From: Jeotgalibacillus aurantiacus
Lineage (GTDB): Bacteria; Bacillota; Bacilli; Bacillales; Jeotgalibacillaceae
Direction of reading: 5' to 3'
Length of the DNA: 64,000 bases
Assembly: GCF_020595125.1 (NCBI RefSeq)
Contig: NZ_JACNMS010000001.1
Span: 620,001-684,000 of the forward strand
A program made the position numbers and the translations under genes. Shown in pieces: positions 8,550 to 17,945 of this stretch (within the stretch, counting starts at the first letter, position 1; the number at the start of each line of letters is the position of its first letter). The notes under the pieces were generated by a model. That model was not told the DNA's origin. It searched no databases and saw only the letters and a program-made list of their open reading frames with translations.

Positions 8550-8555
8550 TATGAT
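8550..8555 (+). promoter_or_regulatory. extended -10 promoter for the quinone reductase gene
   Basis: TATGAT preceded by TGA gives a TGnTATGAT extended -10. The -35 is weak (AAAGTT at 17 bp). It lies about 75 bp before the start codon. Confidence 0.5.
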
Positions 8556-8630
8556 GTGTCTCTCTGTTTAACCCTGGTACTTGAACGGGTAAACGAAAGG
8601 ATACATTTAAACATTAAGGAGGACACATTA

Positions 8631-9614
8631 ATGATGAAAGCTTTACTGCTACATGATAAAGGTCAATGGCGCGATATGAAAGTAGAGGAAATTGAAACGC
8701 CTAAGCCGGGTGCAGATGAAATTCTTGTACGGGTGAAGGCTGCAGGATTAAATCCCGTTGACTATAAAACCGGACAAAATGGCTCCCCTGCATGGACTTA
8801 TCCGCATATTCTCGGCCTTGACGCAGCAGGCGTCGTGGAAGAGGCAGGGGCTGACGTTACAGACTTACAAAAAGGCGACCGCGTTGTTTTCCTGGCTGAT
8901 ATGGCACGAAAAGGCGCTTATGCAGAATACATTGTGACAAAGGCTCATACAGTATCCAAGCTGCCGGATGCCGTCACATTCGAAGAAGCGGCTGCGCTCC
9001 CTGTCGCTGCCTATACAGCGTATCAGGCACTATTCTTTAAACTCCATATCCAGAAAGATAAATCAATCCTGATTCACGCAGGTGCCGGCGGCGTTGGCGG
9101 TTTTGCGATTCAGCTCGCTAAATATGCAGGCTTAAAGGTAATTACAACCGCTTCCTCTGCAAATCATGAGTACGTGAAAAGTCTTGGTGCTGACCTGGCC
9201 ATTGACTACAACGAAGACGACTTTGTTGAGAAAACGAAGCAATTCACAGATGGGCTAGGTGTGGATTATATCCTTGATACAGTCGGACGCGATAATGCCA
9301 CTAAATCGTTGAAAGCATTGGCCTTTAACGGACAAATTGCTTTTATTGCAGGCCAGCCGGAAATGAATGAGTCGATCAATTTTGCTCATCCGATTTCATT
9401 TCACCACGTGGCGCTCGGCAGTGTTTATCAGTCCGGAAACCGCGCTGAAGAATTGACGCTGAAAGTAATGGGTGACCATCTGGTTGAATTGCTTGCAGAA
9501 GGAAAAATCTCAGCACTCGTGGAACAGACGATTCCGCTGCAGGACGTTCCGAAAGGGCTTGAAGAACTTGAAACACGTAAGGTAAAAGGTAAAATTGTAG
9601 CGGTTATTGATTAA
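8631..9614 (+). CDS. MDR-family zinc-independent alcohol dehydrogenase / NAD(P)H quinone oxidoreductase
   Basis: 327 residues starting MMKALLLHDKGQW after AAGGAGG. The N-terminal GroES-like domain (ILVRVKAAGLNPVDYKTG, GLDAAGVVEEAG) lacks the zinc-binding Cys/His set. The C-terminal Rossmann domain has HAGAGGVGGFAIQLAKYAG at about residues 145-165. The PVAAYTAYQAL segment is typical of quinone-reductase-like members. It probably uses NADPH to reduce quinones or enones in the cytoplasm; the natural substrate is unknown. A single gene with its own promoter and terminator. Confidence 0.85.
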   Translation: MMKALLLHDKGQWRDMKVEEIETPKPGADEILVRVKAAGLNPVDYKTGQNGSPAWTYPHILGLDAAGVVEEAGADVTDLQKGDRVVFLADMARKGAYAEYIVTKAHTVSKLPDAVTFEEAAALPVAAYTAYQALFFKLHIQKDKSILIHAGAGGVGGFAIQLAKYAGLKVITTASSANHEYVKSLGADLAIDYNEDDFVEKTKQFTDGLGVDYILDTVGRDNATKSLKALAFNGQIAFIAGQPEMNESINFAHPISFHHVALGSVYQSGNRAEELTLKVMGDHLVELLAEGKISALVEQTIPLQDVPKGLEELETRKVKGKIVAVID

Positions 9615-9620
9615 ATAGTA

Positions 9621-9661
9621 AAAGGCTGAAACAACGTTTGAATGTTGTTTCAGCCTTTTTA
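9621..9661 (+). terminator. intrinsic terminator
   Basis: AAAGGCTGAAACAAC pairs with GTTGTTTCAGCCTTT, followed by Ts. Confidence 0.9.
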
Positions 9662-9743
9662 TTTGCGCAACCTGCCTCTTTCACGAATACTCTTCAAGGT
9701 AGCGATGCATGATACATGATATGATCAAAAAGAGGTGACTAAA

Positions 9744-10019
9744 ATGGCCAATAAAAAACCTTATATGATCATGCTTACGATGGTTTTTCTCGGATTTCTG
9801 GCGGGTCTGTTTTATGACTATTTCATTTCCCTGATCGGAGCCGGTGGCAATCTCCTGCTCCAAATACTATTTCTGATCGCAGGCATGATGTTTCTGAATG
9901 TTTTCATCCTCAGACTAATACCACTGTCATCCTATCGTTTGACGCACCCTGTCCGTTTGCTGGCTTATACACTTTTTATCGTAGCCGCTGTAATTGCCAT
10001 GACGATCATTCAATTTTAA
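9744..10019 (+). CDS. small three-helix membrane protein, unknown function
   Basis: 91 residues starting MANKKPYMIM after AGAGGTGAC. Three hydrophobic segments are visible at about residues 8-28, 38-58 and 70-88, with a short RLIPLSSYRLTHP loop. I do not recognise the family. The last four bases overlap the convergent oxidoreductase gene. Confidence 0.65.
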   Translation: MANKKPYMIMLTMVFLGFLAGLFYDYFISLIGAGGNLLLQILFLIAGMMFLNVFILRLIPLSSYRLTHPVRLLAYTLFIVAAVIAMTIIQF

Positions 10020-11218
10020 CGGCCGGGATCAAGCAGCTCGGCAAGCTCACGATCATGCTCTTCATGAAACATTTCACACAGCAATCTCGCCCCTAATTTA
10101 CTGTATACGGTCCCGTTACCACCAAAACCAAGACAGTAAAAGATGCCTTCTTTTTCAGGATGAGGGCCGATAAACGGCAAGCCGTCTTCAGATTCTCCAA
10201 AGGTTGCGCACCATTTATACTCAGCCTGGATCTCATAATCTGGAAAATGCTCCTTAATCCGATTAATCAGCCTGCTCCCATTTCGCTCAAGCTTTTCATC
10301 GGTTACATCAGCATCCATCTTTTCTTCATCCAGTCCACCTGCAATAATCCGGCCGTCCTCCGTTGTTCTCATATAAAAGTAAGGGCGCTTCGTCTCCCAA
10401 ATCAGGGCACGGTAAGTCCACTCCGGGAAATCGGCAATCGGGTTGGTTGCAATGGCATACGTCCTGTTCAAATCCGCGAGATCTTTAACCCGGTAAGGAA
10501 CGGTTTCATAGCCCGTACAATAAATGACTTTTTCAGCACGGATGGTATAGTCTCCGGATGTAAACTTATACGCTTTACCATCACGCCCCGCCTCCGTTAC
10601 TTCCGTATTCTCATACACTTTAACACCGCGGGTTTCAGCACTCTCCAAAAGGTGGTGAATCAGCTTGTTCGGATTAACCTCTGCATCTCCGTGCGTCATC
10701 AACGCAGCAGGCTTTTCAAATCCGAATCGCTCTTTAATTTTTTCAGAATCAAGGTATTCGACCTCAAAACCATGCTCATGCAGCGCTTCATATTCCTTTT
10801 TCAGCTTGCTGACATCATTCTCGGTGGACGCATAATACAGACTCGGCCGTCTGATAAATCCGGTCTCCCCCGGCAGTGTGCCTGCCACCTGCTGAAGTTC
10901 TTCTACTGCTTTAAGACAGCTTTTATAAAAACGCACTGCCTTTTCTTCTCCGATCTCTTCTATAAATTCGTGCAGCATTTTATCGTTGGAAAATTGCAGA
11001 AGTCCAGTATTCGCTGACGAACTCCCTTTTGCAACTTCTCCCTTTTCAACAACCAATGTTTTAAAACGAGTGTGGGAAAGCTCTTCTGCACATAGTGCTG
11101 CCGCCATCCCGCCACCGATGATTAAAACATCACAGGACACATCTTCATCCAATATCTGATATTTCTTCGGTTCATCTATTGTCTCAGGCCAGTACAGTTT
11201 TCCTTTATGTAAACTCAT
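10016..11218 (-). CDS. FAD-dependent oxidoreductase (DAO / gamma-glutamylputrescine oxidase-like)
   Basis: 400 residues starting MSLHKGKLYWPETIDEPKKY after AGGAGAG. The FAD-binding motif is DVLIIGGGMAAALCAEEL at about residues 30-47, followed by the DAO-family glycine/serine loop KGSSSANTGLLQF. The C-terminal FAD contact is GFGGNGTVYSKLGARLL. The N-terminal YWPET stretch and overall length resemble the PuuB/OrdL group, which oxidises amines with release of H2O2. The substrate is not certain. A single gene, convergent with a small membrane protein gene. Confidence 0.8.
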   Translation of the reverse strand: MSLHKGKLYWPETIDEPKKYQILDEDVSCDVLIIGGGMAAALCAEELSHTRFKTLVVEKGEVAKGSSSANTGLLQFSNDKMLHEFIEEIGEEKAVRFYKSCLKAVEELQQVAGTLPGETGFIRRPSLYYASTENDVSKLKKEYEALHEHGFEVEYLDSEKIKERFGFEKPAALMTHGDAEVNPNKLIHHLLESAETRGVKVYENTEVTEAGRDGKAYKFTSGDYTIRAEKVIYCTGYETVPYRVKDLADLNRTYAIATNPIADFPEWTYRALIWETKRPYFYMRTTEDGRIIAGGLDEEKMDADVTDEKLERNGSRLINRIKEHFPDYEIQAEYKWCATFGESEDGLPFIGPHPEKEGIFYCLGFGGNGTVYSKLGARLLCEMFHEEHDRELAELLDPGR

Positions 11219-11278
11219 GCATATCTCTCCTTTCAACTGTCTTTTTATATACCCTTTGATGATTCCGGATCAAACAGC

Positions 11279-11316
11279 AAGAGGGCCGAACAACGTTAAG
11301 TTGTCCCACCCTCTTG
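11279..11316 (-). terminator. hairpin after the diguanylate cyclase gene
   Basis: CAAGAGGG...CCCTCTTG with an inner AACAAC/GTTGT stem. The T-tract is weak on the minus strand, so termination is less certain. Confidence 0.5.
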
Positions 11317-11335
11317 TGATTTATTTTTATATGCG

Positions 11336-12979
11336 TTATTTCCGATAAATTCTGTACGAATTTTTACCGTTATTTTTCGCCTCATACAGCGCTTCATCAG
11401 CCTGTTTGATCAGTTCCCGTTTATTGCGTCCATGGATCGGATAAATAGAGATCCCCATGCTGGACGTCGTACAAAAATGATATTGATCCACCTTCCAGTC
11501 ATGCTTGATAGAACCGAATATTTTTTCAGCCAGCGCTTCGACCTCTTTTTCATCCTCTATATCAGGAATCAGGATCAGAAATTCATCCCCACCAAGACGA
11601 GCCACGACCTGATTGTCATCGAGTGCCTTTTGGAGCCGGACTGAAAACTGTTTTAACAACTCATCGCCTGCATCGTGACCCATCGTATCGTTTATTTCCT
11701 TGAAATGATCCATATCGATATACATCAGCGCAAACATTTTCCCATGCAGATAGGCATCCTGAATCGTTTCGTCAATCTTTTCGATAATATAACGGCGGTT
11801 TGGCAGGGCCGTCAAACTATCGCTGAACGCCATTTTTTTAAGGGCATTCTCCGCTCGTTTCTGCTTTGTAATATCTTGTCCCACTTCATACATTCCGATG
11901 ATCTCATTGTTTACTTTAATCGGGATCGTTTTGATTTTCAGATCCACCAGACGACCACATTTATGGGGAACGGTTGTATTATATTCAATCGACTCCCCCT
12001 GCAGCGTTCTTTCCATATAAGATTGATACAGTGATCGCTGTGATTCCTCTGTTCCCATTAAAAGGTGGTCCTTCTGATTCAGGACTTCTTCTTTGGCATA
12101 CCCGAGAATATGACTGACAGAAGCATTAACATCAATAATCCTGCCGGATGGGTCGGTTGCCCAGATCACATCGGGATTCAAATCAAACAGAGAACGAAAA
12201 CGCTCCTCACGTTCCTTCAACTGCCTTTCGATCTCCTTCATCTCACTAATATCCTTATACATGACAATAGCAAAAGAACGGCCGCTCATCTTAATGGGTC
12301 TGTAGGAAGCGAGGACTTCAATGATACGTCCGTCCTTGCAAACACGCTGCCTCTCCATGTTTTCAAAAGATTCGCCGCTGTGTAGTTTCGCCAGAAAAGC
12401 CTCATGTTTTGCCTGATTATGTCCATTAAAGAAAGGAGCAATTAACACATTCTTTACTTCATCCTCTTTATAGCCGAGCATCTTCTCAAAAGCTTTATTT
12501 ACTTTATAAATAGAGCCGTCCTCATTCATTAAAAAAATCGCATCAGATGCATGATCCCACACCATTCCGAGCTCAATAGATTTTCTGAGAAGGGACGCTT
12601 CCAGTTGTTTTCGCTCTGTGACATCTCTTGTGATAGACAGGACATGCGTGATATGACCATATTCATCTGTAATGGGATTTAATGTTGTCTCACCTGTCCA
12701 GCCATCTTCTGCTCCTATTTCGAAGACAACAGGCTCGTTTGTGCGAAGAAGTTCCAAATAATGATGCCTCAAATAAGCTGCACGCTCATCCGGATAAATA
12801 TCTTCAAATCGCCGACCAAGAATCGTTTCATCCATACCTAGCCGTTCCTTTGCCTTTTCATTAGAAAATTCATAGAGAAAATCAGGACCATCCATTACTT
12901 CCAATATAAATACAATGTCAGATATTCGGTTCATCATTGTTATAAAAGGGTATAAATTGCTCTCGTAGTGCTGTTTCAT
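11336..12979 (-). CDS. PAS-PAS-PAS-GGDEF diguanylate cyclase
   Basis: 547 residues, cytoplasmic with no membrane segment. Three PAS domains are visible: about residues 10-130 (DIVFILEVMDGPDFLYEF), 135-255 (DAIFLMNEDGSIYKVNKAFEKMLGY) and 260-380 (DVIWATDPSGRIIDVNASVSHILGY), each with a following PAC-like strand. The GGDEF domain starts near residue 385 (DSLTALPNRRYI) with an intact RLGGDEF active site near 460, so c-di-GMP synthesis is expected. The RxxD inhibitory site normally just before the signature is replaced by KALDDNQ. No EAL domain follows. The start has CGGAGG upstream. Confidence 0.9.
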   Translation of the reverse strand: MKQHYESNLYPFITMMNRISDIVFILEVMDGPDFLYEFSNEKAKERLGMDETILGRRFEDIYPDERAAYLRHHYLELLRTNEPVVFEIGAEDGWTGETTLNPITDEYGHITHVLSITRDVTERKQLEASLLRKSIELGMVWDHASDAIFLMNEDGSIYKVNKAFEKMLGYKEDEVKNVLIAPFFNGHNQAKHEAFLAKLHSGESFENMERQRVCKDGRIIEVLASYRPIKMSGRSFAIVMYKDISEMKEIERQLKEREERFRSLFDLNPDVIWATDPSGRIIDVNASVSHILGYAKEEVLNQKDHLLMGTEESQRSLYQSYMERTLQGESIEYNTTVPHKCGRLVDLKIKTIPIKVNNEIIGMYEVGQDITKQKRAENALKKMAFSDSLTALPNRRYIIEKIDETIQDAYLHGKMFALMYIDMDHFKEINDTMGHDAGDELLKQFSVRLQKALDDNQVVARLGGDEFLILIPDIEDEKEVEALAEKIFGSIKHDWKVDQYHFCTTSSMGISIYPIHGRNKRELIKQADEALYEAKNNGKNSYRIYRK

Positions 12980-13154
12980 GTGAATTCCTCCGATTCCTCT
13001 GACATAGTACTTTTATCATACCACCGTTTTCAGGAAAGTACTCATGACAATCGGCTTAAATGTGCTCATCTATCTTATAGAACTTTTTACTTATTTTACA
13101 TAATTATCAATTCTTATGGACTCGAAACCTTTCTTCATTACGGTTATTCACACT

Positions 13155-13194
13155 AAAAAAGCTGAGACCACTCATGATGAGTGAAGTCTCAGCC
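13155..13194 (-). terminator. intrinsic terminator after isocitrate lyase
   Basis: On the minus strand, GGCTGAGAC and GTCTCAGC form a hairpin with an inner CACTCAT/ATGAGTG stem, followed by TTTTTT. Confidence 0.9.
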
Positions 13195-13207
13195 TTATAA
13201 ACTATAT

Positions 13208-14491
13208 TTATGCTTTTTGGAATTGCTCTGTTTCAGTCGATCCTGACAGCGCTGTAGTTGAAGAGGTCCCTCCTGAGATGACCATTGATACCTCATCGAA
13301 ATACCCTGTTCCAACCTCACGCTGGTGGCGGGTTGCGGTATAACCATCTGCCTCAGCATCAAACTCTGCCTGCTGCAGTTCAGAGTAAGCACCCATTCCG
13401 CGGGCTTTGTAGCCTTTCGCCAGTTCAAACATGCCAAAGTTAAGAGAATGGAAGCCTGCAAGTGTAACAAACTGGAACTTGTAGCCCATTTTACCCAGCT
13501 CCTGCTGGAATGTTTCAATCGTTTCATCATCCAGCTTTTTCTTCCAGTTAAATGATGGAGAACAGTTGTAAGCAAGCAGCTTCCCTGGATATTTCTCATG
13601 AATCGCTTCAGCAAAACGTCTTGCCTCATCAAGGTTCGGTTCAGATGTCTCACACCAGATCAAATCCGCATAAGGAGCATAAGCCAAGCCTCTAGCAATG
13701 GCCTGATCCAGCCCATCATTCGTTCTGAAGAAACCTTCAGGCGTCCGCTCTCCTGTTATGAACGGGTGATCGTAAGGGTCTACATCACTAGTAATCAGGT
13801 TCGCCGCATTGGCATCCGTTCTGGCAATAATCACGGTTGGAACACCCATTACATCAGCCGCAAGCCGGGCTGAAATCAGGTTTTTAACAGCAGTCTGTGT
13901 CGGCAGCAATACTTTCCCGCCAAGGTGTCCGCACTTCTTCTCAGAGGATAGCTGATCCTCCAGGTGTACGCCCCCTGCACCTGCTTCAATCATCGCTTTC
14001 GTCAGTTCAAATACGTTTAACGTTCCCCCAAATCCTGCTTCCATATCTGCTACAATTGGGGCGAACCAATATGTATCGCCCTTTCCTTCTGCCTGCTGAA
14101 TCTGATCGGCTCTCTGAAGTGTCTGATTAATTCTCTTTACAACCTGAGGAACACTGTTAGCCGGATATAAGCTCTGATCCGGATACATGTGACCTGACAG
14201 ATTCGCATCTGCTGCAACCTGCCAGCCACTCAGGTAAATCGCCTTTAATCCCGCTTTGACCTGCTGCATGGCCTGGTTCCCTGTCAGTGCACCCAATGCA
14301 TTCACGTAATCTTCCTCATGCATCAGCTTCCACAGCCGTTCAGCACCCATCGTAGCAAGTGTCTGTTCAATCACGACTGATCCTCTGAGTTTAATAACAT
14401 CCTCCGGTGAATACGGTCTTTCTACCCCTTGAAAGCGGCTGCTTTGCCACTCCTGTGTTAACGTTTCTGCCTGCTGATTTGTCTTTGTCAT
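13208..14491 (-). CDS. aceA: isocitrate lyase
   Basis: 427 residues. Cleaves isocitrate to glyoxylate and succinate in the glyoxylate shunt. The family signature KKCGHLGGK, with the catalytic Cys, is near residue 190; [15 protein letters not shown] and [18 protein letters not shown] are also diagnostic. The start at 14491 (MTKTNQQ) is set by AGGGAG nine bases upstream. It lies downstream of malate synthase G and a small Cys-rich protein gene on the same strand. A TGTTATATAACA palindrome shared with malate synthase sits about 50 bp upstream, so the two are probably co-regulated. Confidence 0.97.
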   Translation of the reverse strand: MTKTNQQAETLTQEWQSSRFQGVERPYSPEDVIKLRGSVVIEQTLATMGAERLWKLMHEEDYVNALGALTGNQAMQQVKAGLKAIYLSGWQVAADANLSGHMYPDQSLYPANSVPQVVKRINQTLQRADQIQQAEGKGDTYWFAPIVADMEAGFGGTLNVFELTKAMIEAGAGGVHLEDQLSSEKKCGHLGGKVLLPTQTAVKNLISARLAADVMGVPTVIIARTDANAANLITSDVDPYDHPFITGERTPEGFFRTNDGLDQAIARGLAYAPYADLIWCETSEPNLDEARRFAEAIHEKYPGKLLAYNCSPSFNWKKKLDDETIETFQQELGKMGYKFQFVTLAGFHSLNFGMFELAKGYKARGMGAYSELQQAEFDAEADGYTATRHQREVGTGYFDEVSMVISGGTSSTTALSGSTETEQFQKA

Positions 14492-14538
14492 CTTTTCCAT
14501 CTCCCTTTTGTATTAATACAATATTGATATTTAATTAA

Positions 14539-14550
14539 TGTTATATAACA
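14539..14550. promoter_or_regulatory. TGTTATATAACA operator upstream of aceA
   Basis: Perfect 12-bp palindrome identical to one upstream of malate synthase at 17174-17185. Confidence 0.6.
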
Positions 14551-14565
14551 GTTCCACCAAAAAAA

Positions 14566-14865
14566 TTAATCTACGTCTGCACAGCACTCGATCGCAGCTT
14601 TGAATGATTCATGCTCCATTCCACAGGCACGGCAGCTATTGTAAGGAATCGTCTCTGCAGGCTGTCTGAAAACAACGACCTCCGAGATTTCTTCCGGTAC
14701 AATTTCAAGTTCTCCTGTCGGATGGTGATGCAGGCGATGTGCTTCATTCCCATACACGAAAAGCGTTCCAGCCATTTCTTCATGCCGCTTACCCTGAAGA
14801 AACTGCTGCGTCATCCACTTTTCAATCAGTTCACGATTGGTTGTTCCCATGATTTGTGTTGTCAT
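14566..14865 (-). CDS. small Cys/His-rich protein between glyoxylate shunt genes
   Basis: 99 residues starting MTTQIMGTTNREL after TTGGAGGGA. The C-terminus contains CRACGMEHESFKAAIECC, a spacing that could bind a metal (CxxC ... CC). The middle has a HRLHHHPTGELEIVP stretch. I do not recognise a family. Its position between aceA and glcB and the shared palindromes on both sides suggest a role linked to the shunt, possibly regulatory; this is inference only. Confidence 0.6.
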   Translation of the reverse strand: MTTQIMGTTNRELIEKWMTQQFLQGKRHEEMAGTLFVYGNEAHRLHHHPTGELEIVPEEISEVVVFRQPAETIPYNSCRACGMEHESFKAAIECCADVD

Positions 14866-14895
14866 GTAAATCCCTCCAATTTGTTTGATTGATAT

Positions 14896-14938
14896 TAATA
14901 TATAACAGATTATATTTATATGCAACTGTTTTATAACA
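14896..14938. promoter_or_regulatory. two TGTTATATAACA-like operators upstream of the small Cys-rich gene
   Basis: TAATATATAACA at 14896 (two changes) and TGTTTTATAACA at 14927 (one change). The second is embedded in a longer palindrome, GCAACTGTT...AACAGTTGC, that may also form an RNA hairpin after malate synthase. Confidence 0.5.
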
Positions 14939-14985
14939 GTTGCATATATTTTTTTTAAAAACCGCCCTTTTTTCAATAATCAGGC

Positions 14986-17157
14986 TTATCTTTTAGCTGA
15001 TAAAAGACTCTTTCGCTTAAACTCCAGTCTTTTGCGATGAAGAACCGGCTCCGTATAACCGGACGGCTGATTTGTTCCATTAAATACAAGCTCACAAGCT
15101 GCCTGAAAAGCCACTGATTCATCAAATCGGCCCGCCATTGGAAGATATTCAGGATCACCGCTGTTTTGCTGATCCACAACCTCCGCCATTTTTTCAAGCA
15201 CTTCCAATACCTGCATCCTTGAACAAACGCCATGCTCAAGCCAGTTTGCAAGATGCTGGCTTGAGATTCTCAGCGTCGCACGGTCTTCCATCAAACCGAC
15301 GTTATAAATATCCGGCACCTTCGAACAACCCACACCGTGTTCCACCCAGCGGACTACGTAACCCAGCAGCCCCTGTGCATTATTTTCAAGCTCCTGCTGA
15401 ATCTCTTCTTTTGACCATTCATTAGCTGCTAAAGGAAGCGTAAGCAAAGCTGACTTGCGGTCTGATCGTTGATTCTTCAGCTCCTCCTGAACAGACTTCA
15501 CATGAATCTGATGATAGTGCAGCGCATGCAACGTTGCGGCCGTTGGTGACGGAACCCACGCTGTATTCCCGCCTGCATGAAGATGTGCTGACTTTTGCTC
15601 CATCATTTCTTTCATCCGGTCAGGCATCGCCCACATACCCTTTCCAATCTGAGCACGCCCCTGTAAACCGGATACAAGTCCATTATCGACATTGGATTTC
15701 TCATAAGCCTGCAGCCAGACAGACTGCTTCATTTCACCTTTCCGGATCACCGGCCCCGCCTGCATGGACGTATGGATTTCATCACCCGTACGGTCCAGAA
15801 AACCTGTATTAATAAACACGATCCGATTTTGCACTTCCCTGATACAATTTTTCAGATTTAATGATGTCCGGCGCTCTTCATCCATCACACCAATTTTAAT
15901 CGTATACCGGTTTAATCCCAGCAGGTCCTCCACCCGGTTGAACAACTCATTGGCAAAAGCCACTTCCTCCGAGCCATGCATTTTCGGTTTAACAATATAA
16001 ATCGATCCTTTGTCAGAATTCGGCTGCAGCTCTTTTTCACTGCGATCATGCAGCGCAACGAGGGTTGTAATCACAGCATCCGCAATCCCTTCGTACACCT
16101 CCTGGCCATTCTCATCAAGCAGCATTGGATTCGTCATCAAATGTCCGACATTTCGAATCAGCAAAAGCGATCGGCCCTTTAATGTGACGGGCTCACCATC
16201 AGGCTTAATGAGGGTCCGGTCTTCTGCCAGCTTGCGTGTCATCGTTCTGCCGTTCTTTTCAAAAGATGCTTCCAACGTGCCATTCATTAAACCGAGCCAG
16301 TTGCGATAAACCGCCACTTTATCTTCTGCATCCACCGCTGTAACTGAATCCTCACAGTCCATAATCGTTGTGACAGCCGATTCAAGCAGGATATCCTTAA
16401 TCCCCGCCGCATCTGAACTGCCAATTGGATGACTACGATCAATTTGAATTTCCGCATAAAGATCATGGTGTTGTATTAGTACAGCATCCGGATGATCAGG
16501 AGCACCACGATATCCGGCAAACAGCCCCGGGTCCTGCAGAGTCGTATAAAACGATCCTGTATTCACTAACAGTTCTCCGTCCTGAATGAAGTATTGCTCG
16601 GCTTTCTCATGAGATCCTTTCGATAAAGGGATCACTTCATCAAGAAATTCCTTTGCAAAAGCAATGACCTTACGCCCGCGCTCAGGGTTATAGCTACCGC
16701 CTTTTTCCGCACCGTCCTCTTCACTAATCACATCCGTACCATATAAAGCATCATACAAACTCCCCCACCTGGCATTCGCGGCATTTACGGCATAGCGTGC
16801 ATTATTAACAGGCACTACAAGCTGGGGGCCCGCTTTCAAGGCGATCTCGTCATCTACTGACTCCGTTTGAACCTGAAAGTGGTCTGTTTCTTTTTCCAAA
16901 TATCCGATTTCACGGAGAAAGTCCTCATAGGCTTCTCTTTCTGTTTGCCAATCATGGCCCCGGTGCCACTCATCAATCTGCTGCTGTAGCCACTCACGCT
17001 TTTCAAGCAGCTTCGTATTCTGAGGGGTAAGCTCATGCACCAGATCACTGAAACCACGCCAAAATCCTTTTGCGTCAAGTCCCGTCCCCGGCAAAACCTC
17101 CGTTTCAATGAACTCAACTAAAAGCGGATCAGCCAGTAACTTTTCTTTTTGAATCAT
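14986..17157 (-). CDS. glcB: malate synthase G
   Basis: 723 residues, the usual length of the large (G) isoform. Condenses glyoxylate with acetyl-CoA to malate. Recognisable segments include [69 protein letters not shown] and [21 protein letters not shown]. The start at 17157 ([11 protein letters not shown]) is set by AAGGAGTG; a GTG nine bases earlier is less likely. Paired with isocitrate lyase downstream to complete the glyoxylate shunt. Two palindromes upstream at 17174 and 17204 suggest shared control. Confidence 0.96.
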   Translation of the reverse strand: MIQKEKLLADPLLVEFIETEVLPGTGLDAKGFWRGFSDLVHELTPQNTKLLEKREWLQQQIDEWHRGHDWQTEREAYEDFLREIGYLEKETDHFQVQTESVDDEIALKAGPQLVVPVNNARYAVNAANARWGSLYDALYGTDVISEEDGAEKGGSYNPERGRKVIAFAKEFLDEVIPLSKGSHEKAEQYFIQDGELLVNTGSFYTTLQDPGLFAGYRGAPDHPDAVLIQHHDLYAEIQIDRSHPIGSSDAAGIKDILLESAVTTIMDCEDSVTAVDAEDKVAVYRNWLGLMNGTLEASFEKNGRTMTRKLAEDRTLIKPDGEPVTLKGRSLLLIRNVGHLMTNPMLLDENGQEVYEGIADAVITTLVALHDRSEKELQPNSDKGSIYIVKPKMHGSEEVAFANELFNRVEDLLGLNRYTIKIGVMDEERRTSLNLKNCIREVQNRIVFINTGFLDRTGDEIHTSMQAGPVIRKGEMKQSVWLQAYEKSNVDNGLVSGLQGRAQIGKGMWAMPDRMKEMMEQKSAHLHAGGNTAWVPSPTAATLHALHYHQIHVKSVQEELKNQRSDRKSALLTLPLAANEWSKEEIQQELENNAQGLLGYVVRWVEHGVGCSKVPDIYNVGLMEDRATLRISSQHLANWLEHGVCSRMQVLEVLEKMAEVVDQQNSGDPEYLPMAGRFDESVAFQAACELVFNGTNQPSGYTEPVLHRKRLEFKRKSLLSAKR

Positions 17158-17173
17158 GCCAGTCACTCCTTTT

Positions 17174-17215
17174 TGTTATATAACAGTAAGATAAATATAA
17201 AATTATTATATAACA
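17174..17215. promoter_or_regulatory. two TGTTATATAACA operators upstream of glcB
   Basis: TGTTATATAACA at 17174-17185 (perfect) and TATTATATAACA at 17204-17215 (one change), 30 bp apart, directly upstream of the malate synthase ribosome site. Confidence 0.6.
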
Positions 17216-17282
17216 AAATTGTCGTGAAGCAACCTTTTTCTTCACTTTTTATGGAAAAAGCTATTCAAAGTAAAAAGCATTG

Positions 17283-17311
17283 TGTAAACTTATATTTGAT
17301 TAAAGTTAACC
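17283..17311 (+). promoter_or_regulatory. candidate BirA box upstream of bioY
   Basis: TGTAAACT-N13-AGTTAACC matches the bipartite inverted operator of the biotin repressor BirA in Firmicutes (TGTWAACY ... RGTTWAC). It lies immediately upstream of the bioY ribosome site, implying biotin repression. Confidence 0.65.
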
Positions 17312-17329
17312 TATTTAGGAGGAATGAAG

Positions 17330-17884
17330 ATGTCGTCCAGTCGTTTAAGAATGTTATTATTCAGCAGTATGATGGCTGCAGTCACAGCCATTCTGGCACA
17401 GGTGGAAATCCCCCTGCCACTCGTTCCAATCAGTGGCCAAACACTGGCAGTCGGAATCGCCGCCACTATTTTAGGAAGCCGTTATGGGGCATTTGCTATG
17501 ATCATTTATATGTTTCTCGGCATGACGGGACTTCCGGTTTTCGCAGGCTTTGCAGGTGGCGCACACGTTGTCGCAGGACCAACAGGCGGATACATAATCG
17601 GATTCATTGCAGCTGCCTACCTTACAGGACTGTTTCTTGAAAAAACATCCTTTACCATCAAAATGGCCATCATCGCCAACCTGATCGGCATGATCGTCAC
17701 ACTAACCTTCGGAGCCATTTGGCTTAAGGTGTTACTCGATCTGTCCTGGCCGGCAGCAATGGCCGCTGGTGTATATCCATTTTTGGTTGTAGGTGTAATG
17801 AAAGCACTGATGGCTGCGTGGATCGGGATTGCGGTGCGGAATCGTCTGGGGAGATCGCAGATGCGGTTTGGGGAGGCGGCTTAG
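17330..17884 (+). CDS. bioY: biotin transporter BioY (ECF substrate-binding subunit)
   Basis: 184 residues, integral membrane with about six helices. BioY-typical segments are QVEIPLPLVPISGQTLAVGIAATILGSRYGA, FLGMTGLPVFAGFAGG and VAGPTGGYIIGF. It captures biotin and works with the shared ECF ATPase/EcfT module encoded elsewhere. The start at 17330 has AGGAGG seven bases upstream. A single gene with a BirA box and a bidirectional terminator. Confidence 0.95.
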   Translation: MSSSRLRMLLFSSMMAAVTAILAQVEIPLPLVPISGQTLAVGIAATILGSRYGAFAMIIYMFLGMTGLPVFAGFAGGAHVVAGPTGGYIIGFIAAAYLTGLFLEKTSFTIKMAIIANLIGMIVTLTFGAIWLKVLLDLSWPAAMAAGVYPFLVVGVMKALMAAWIGIAVRNRLGRSQMRFGEAA

Positions 17885-17900
17885 AGCCGGTACTTTTATC

Positions 17901-17945
17901 AAAAGCACAGACTCTTGTTATTCATCTTCAGAGTCTGTGCTTTTT
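17901..17945. terminator. bidirectional terminator between bioY and the second RiPP operon
   Basis: AAAAGCACAGACTCT pairs with AGAGTCTGTGCTTTT; A and T runs flank both sides. It overlaps the last codons of the convergent phosphoesterase gene. Confidence 0.85.
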
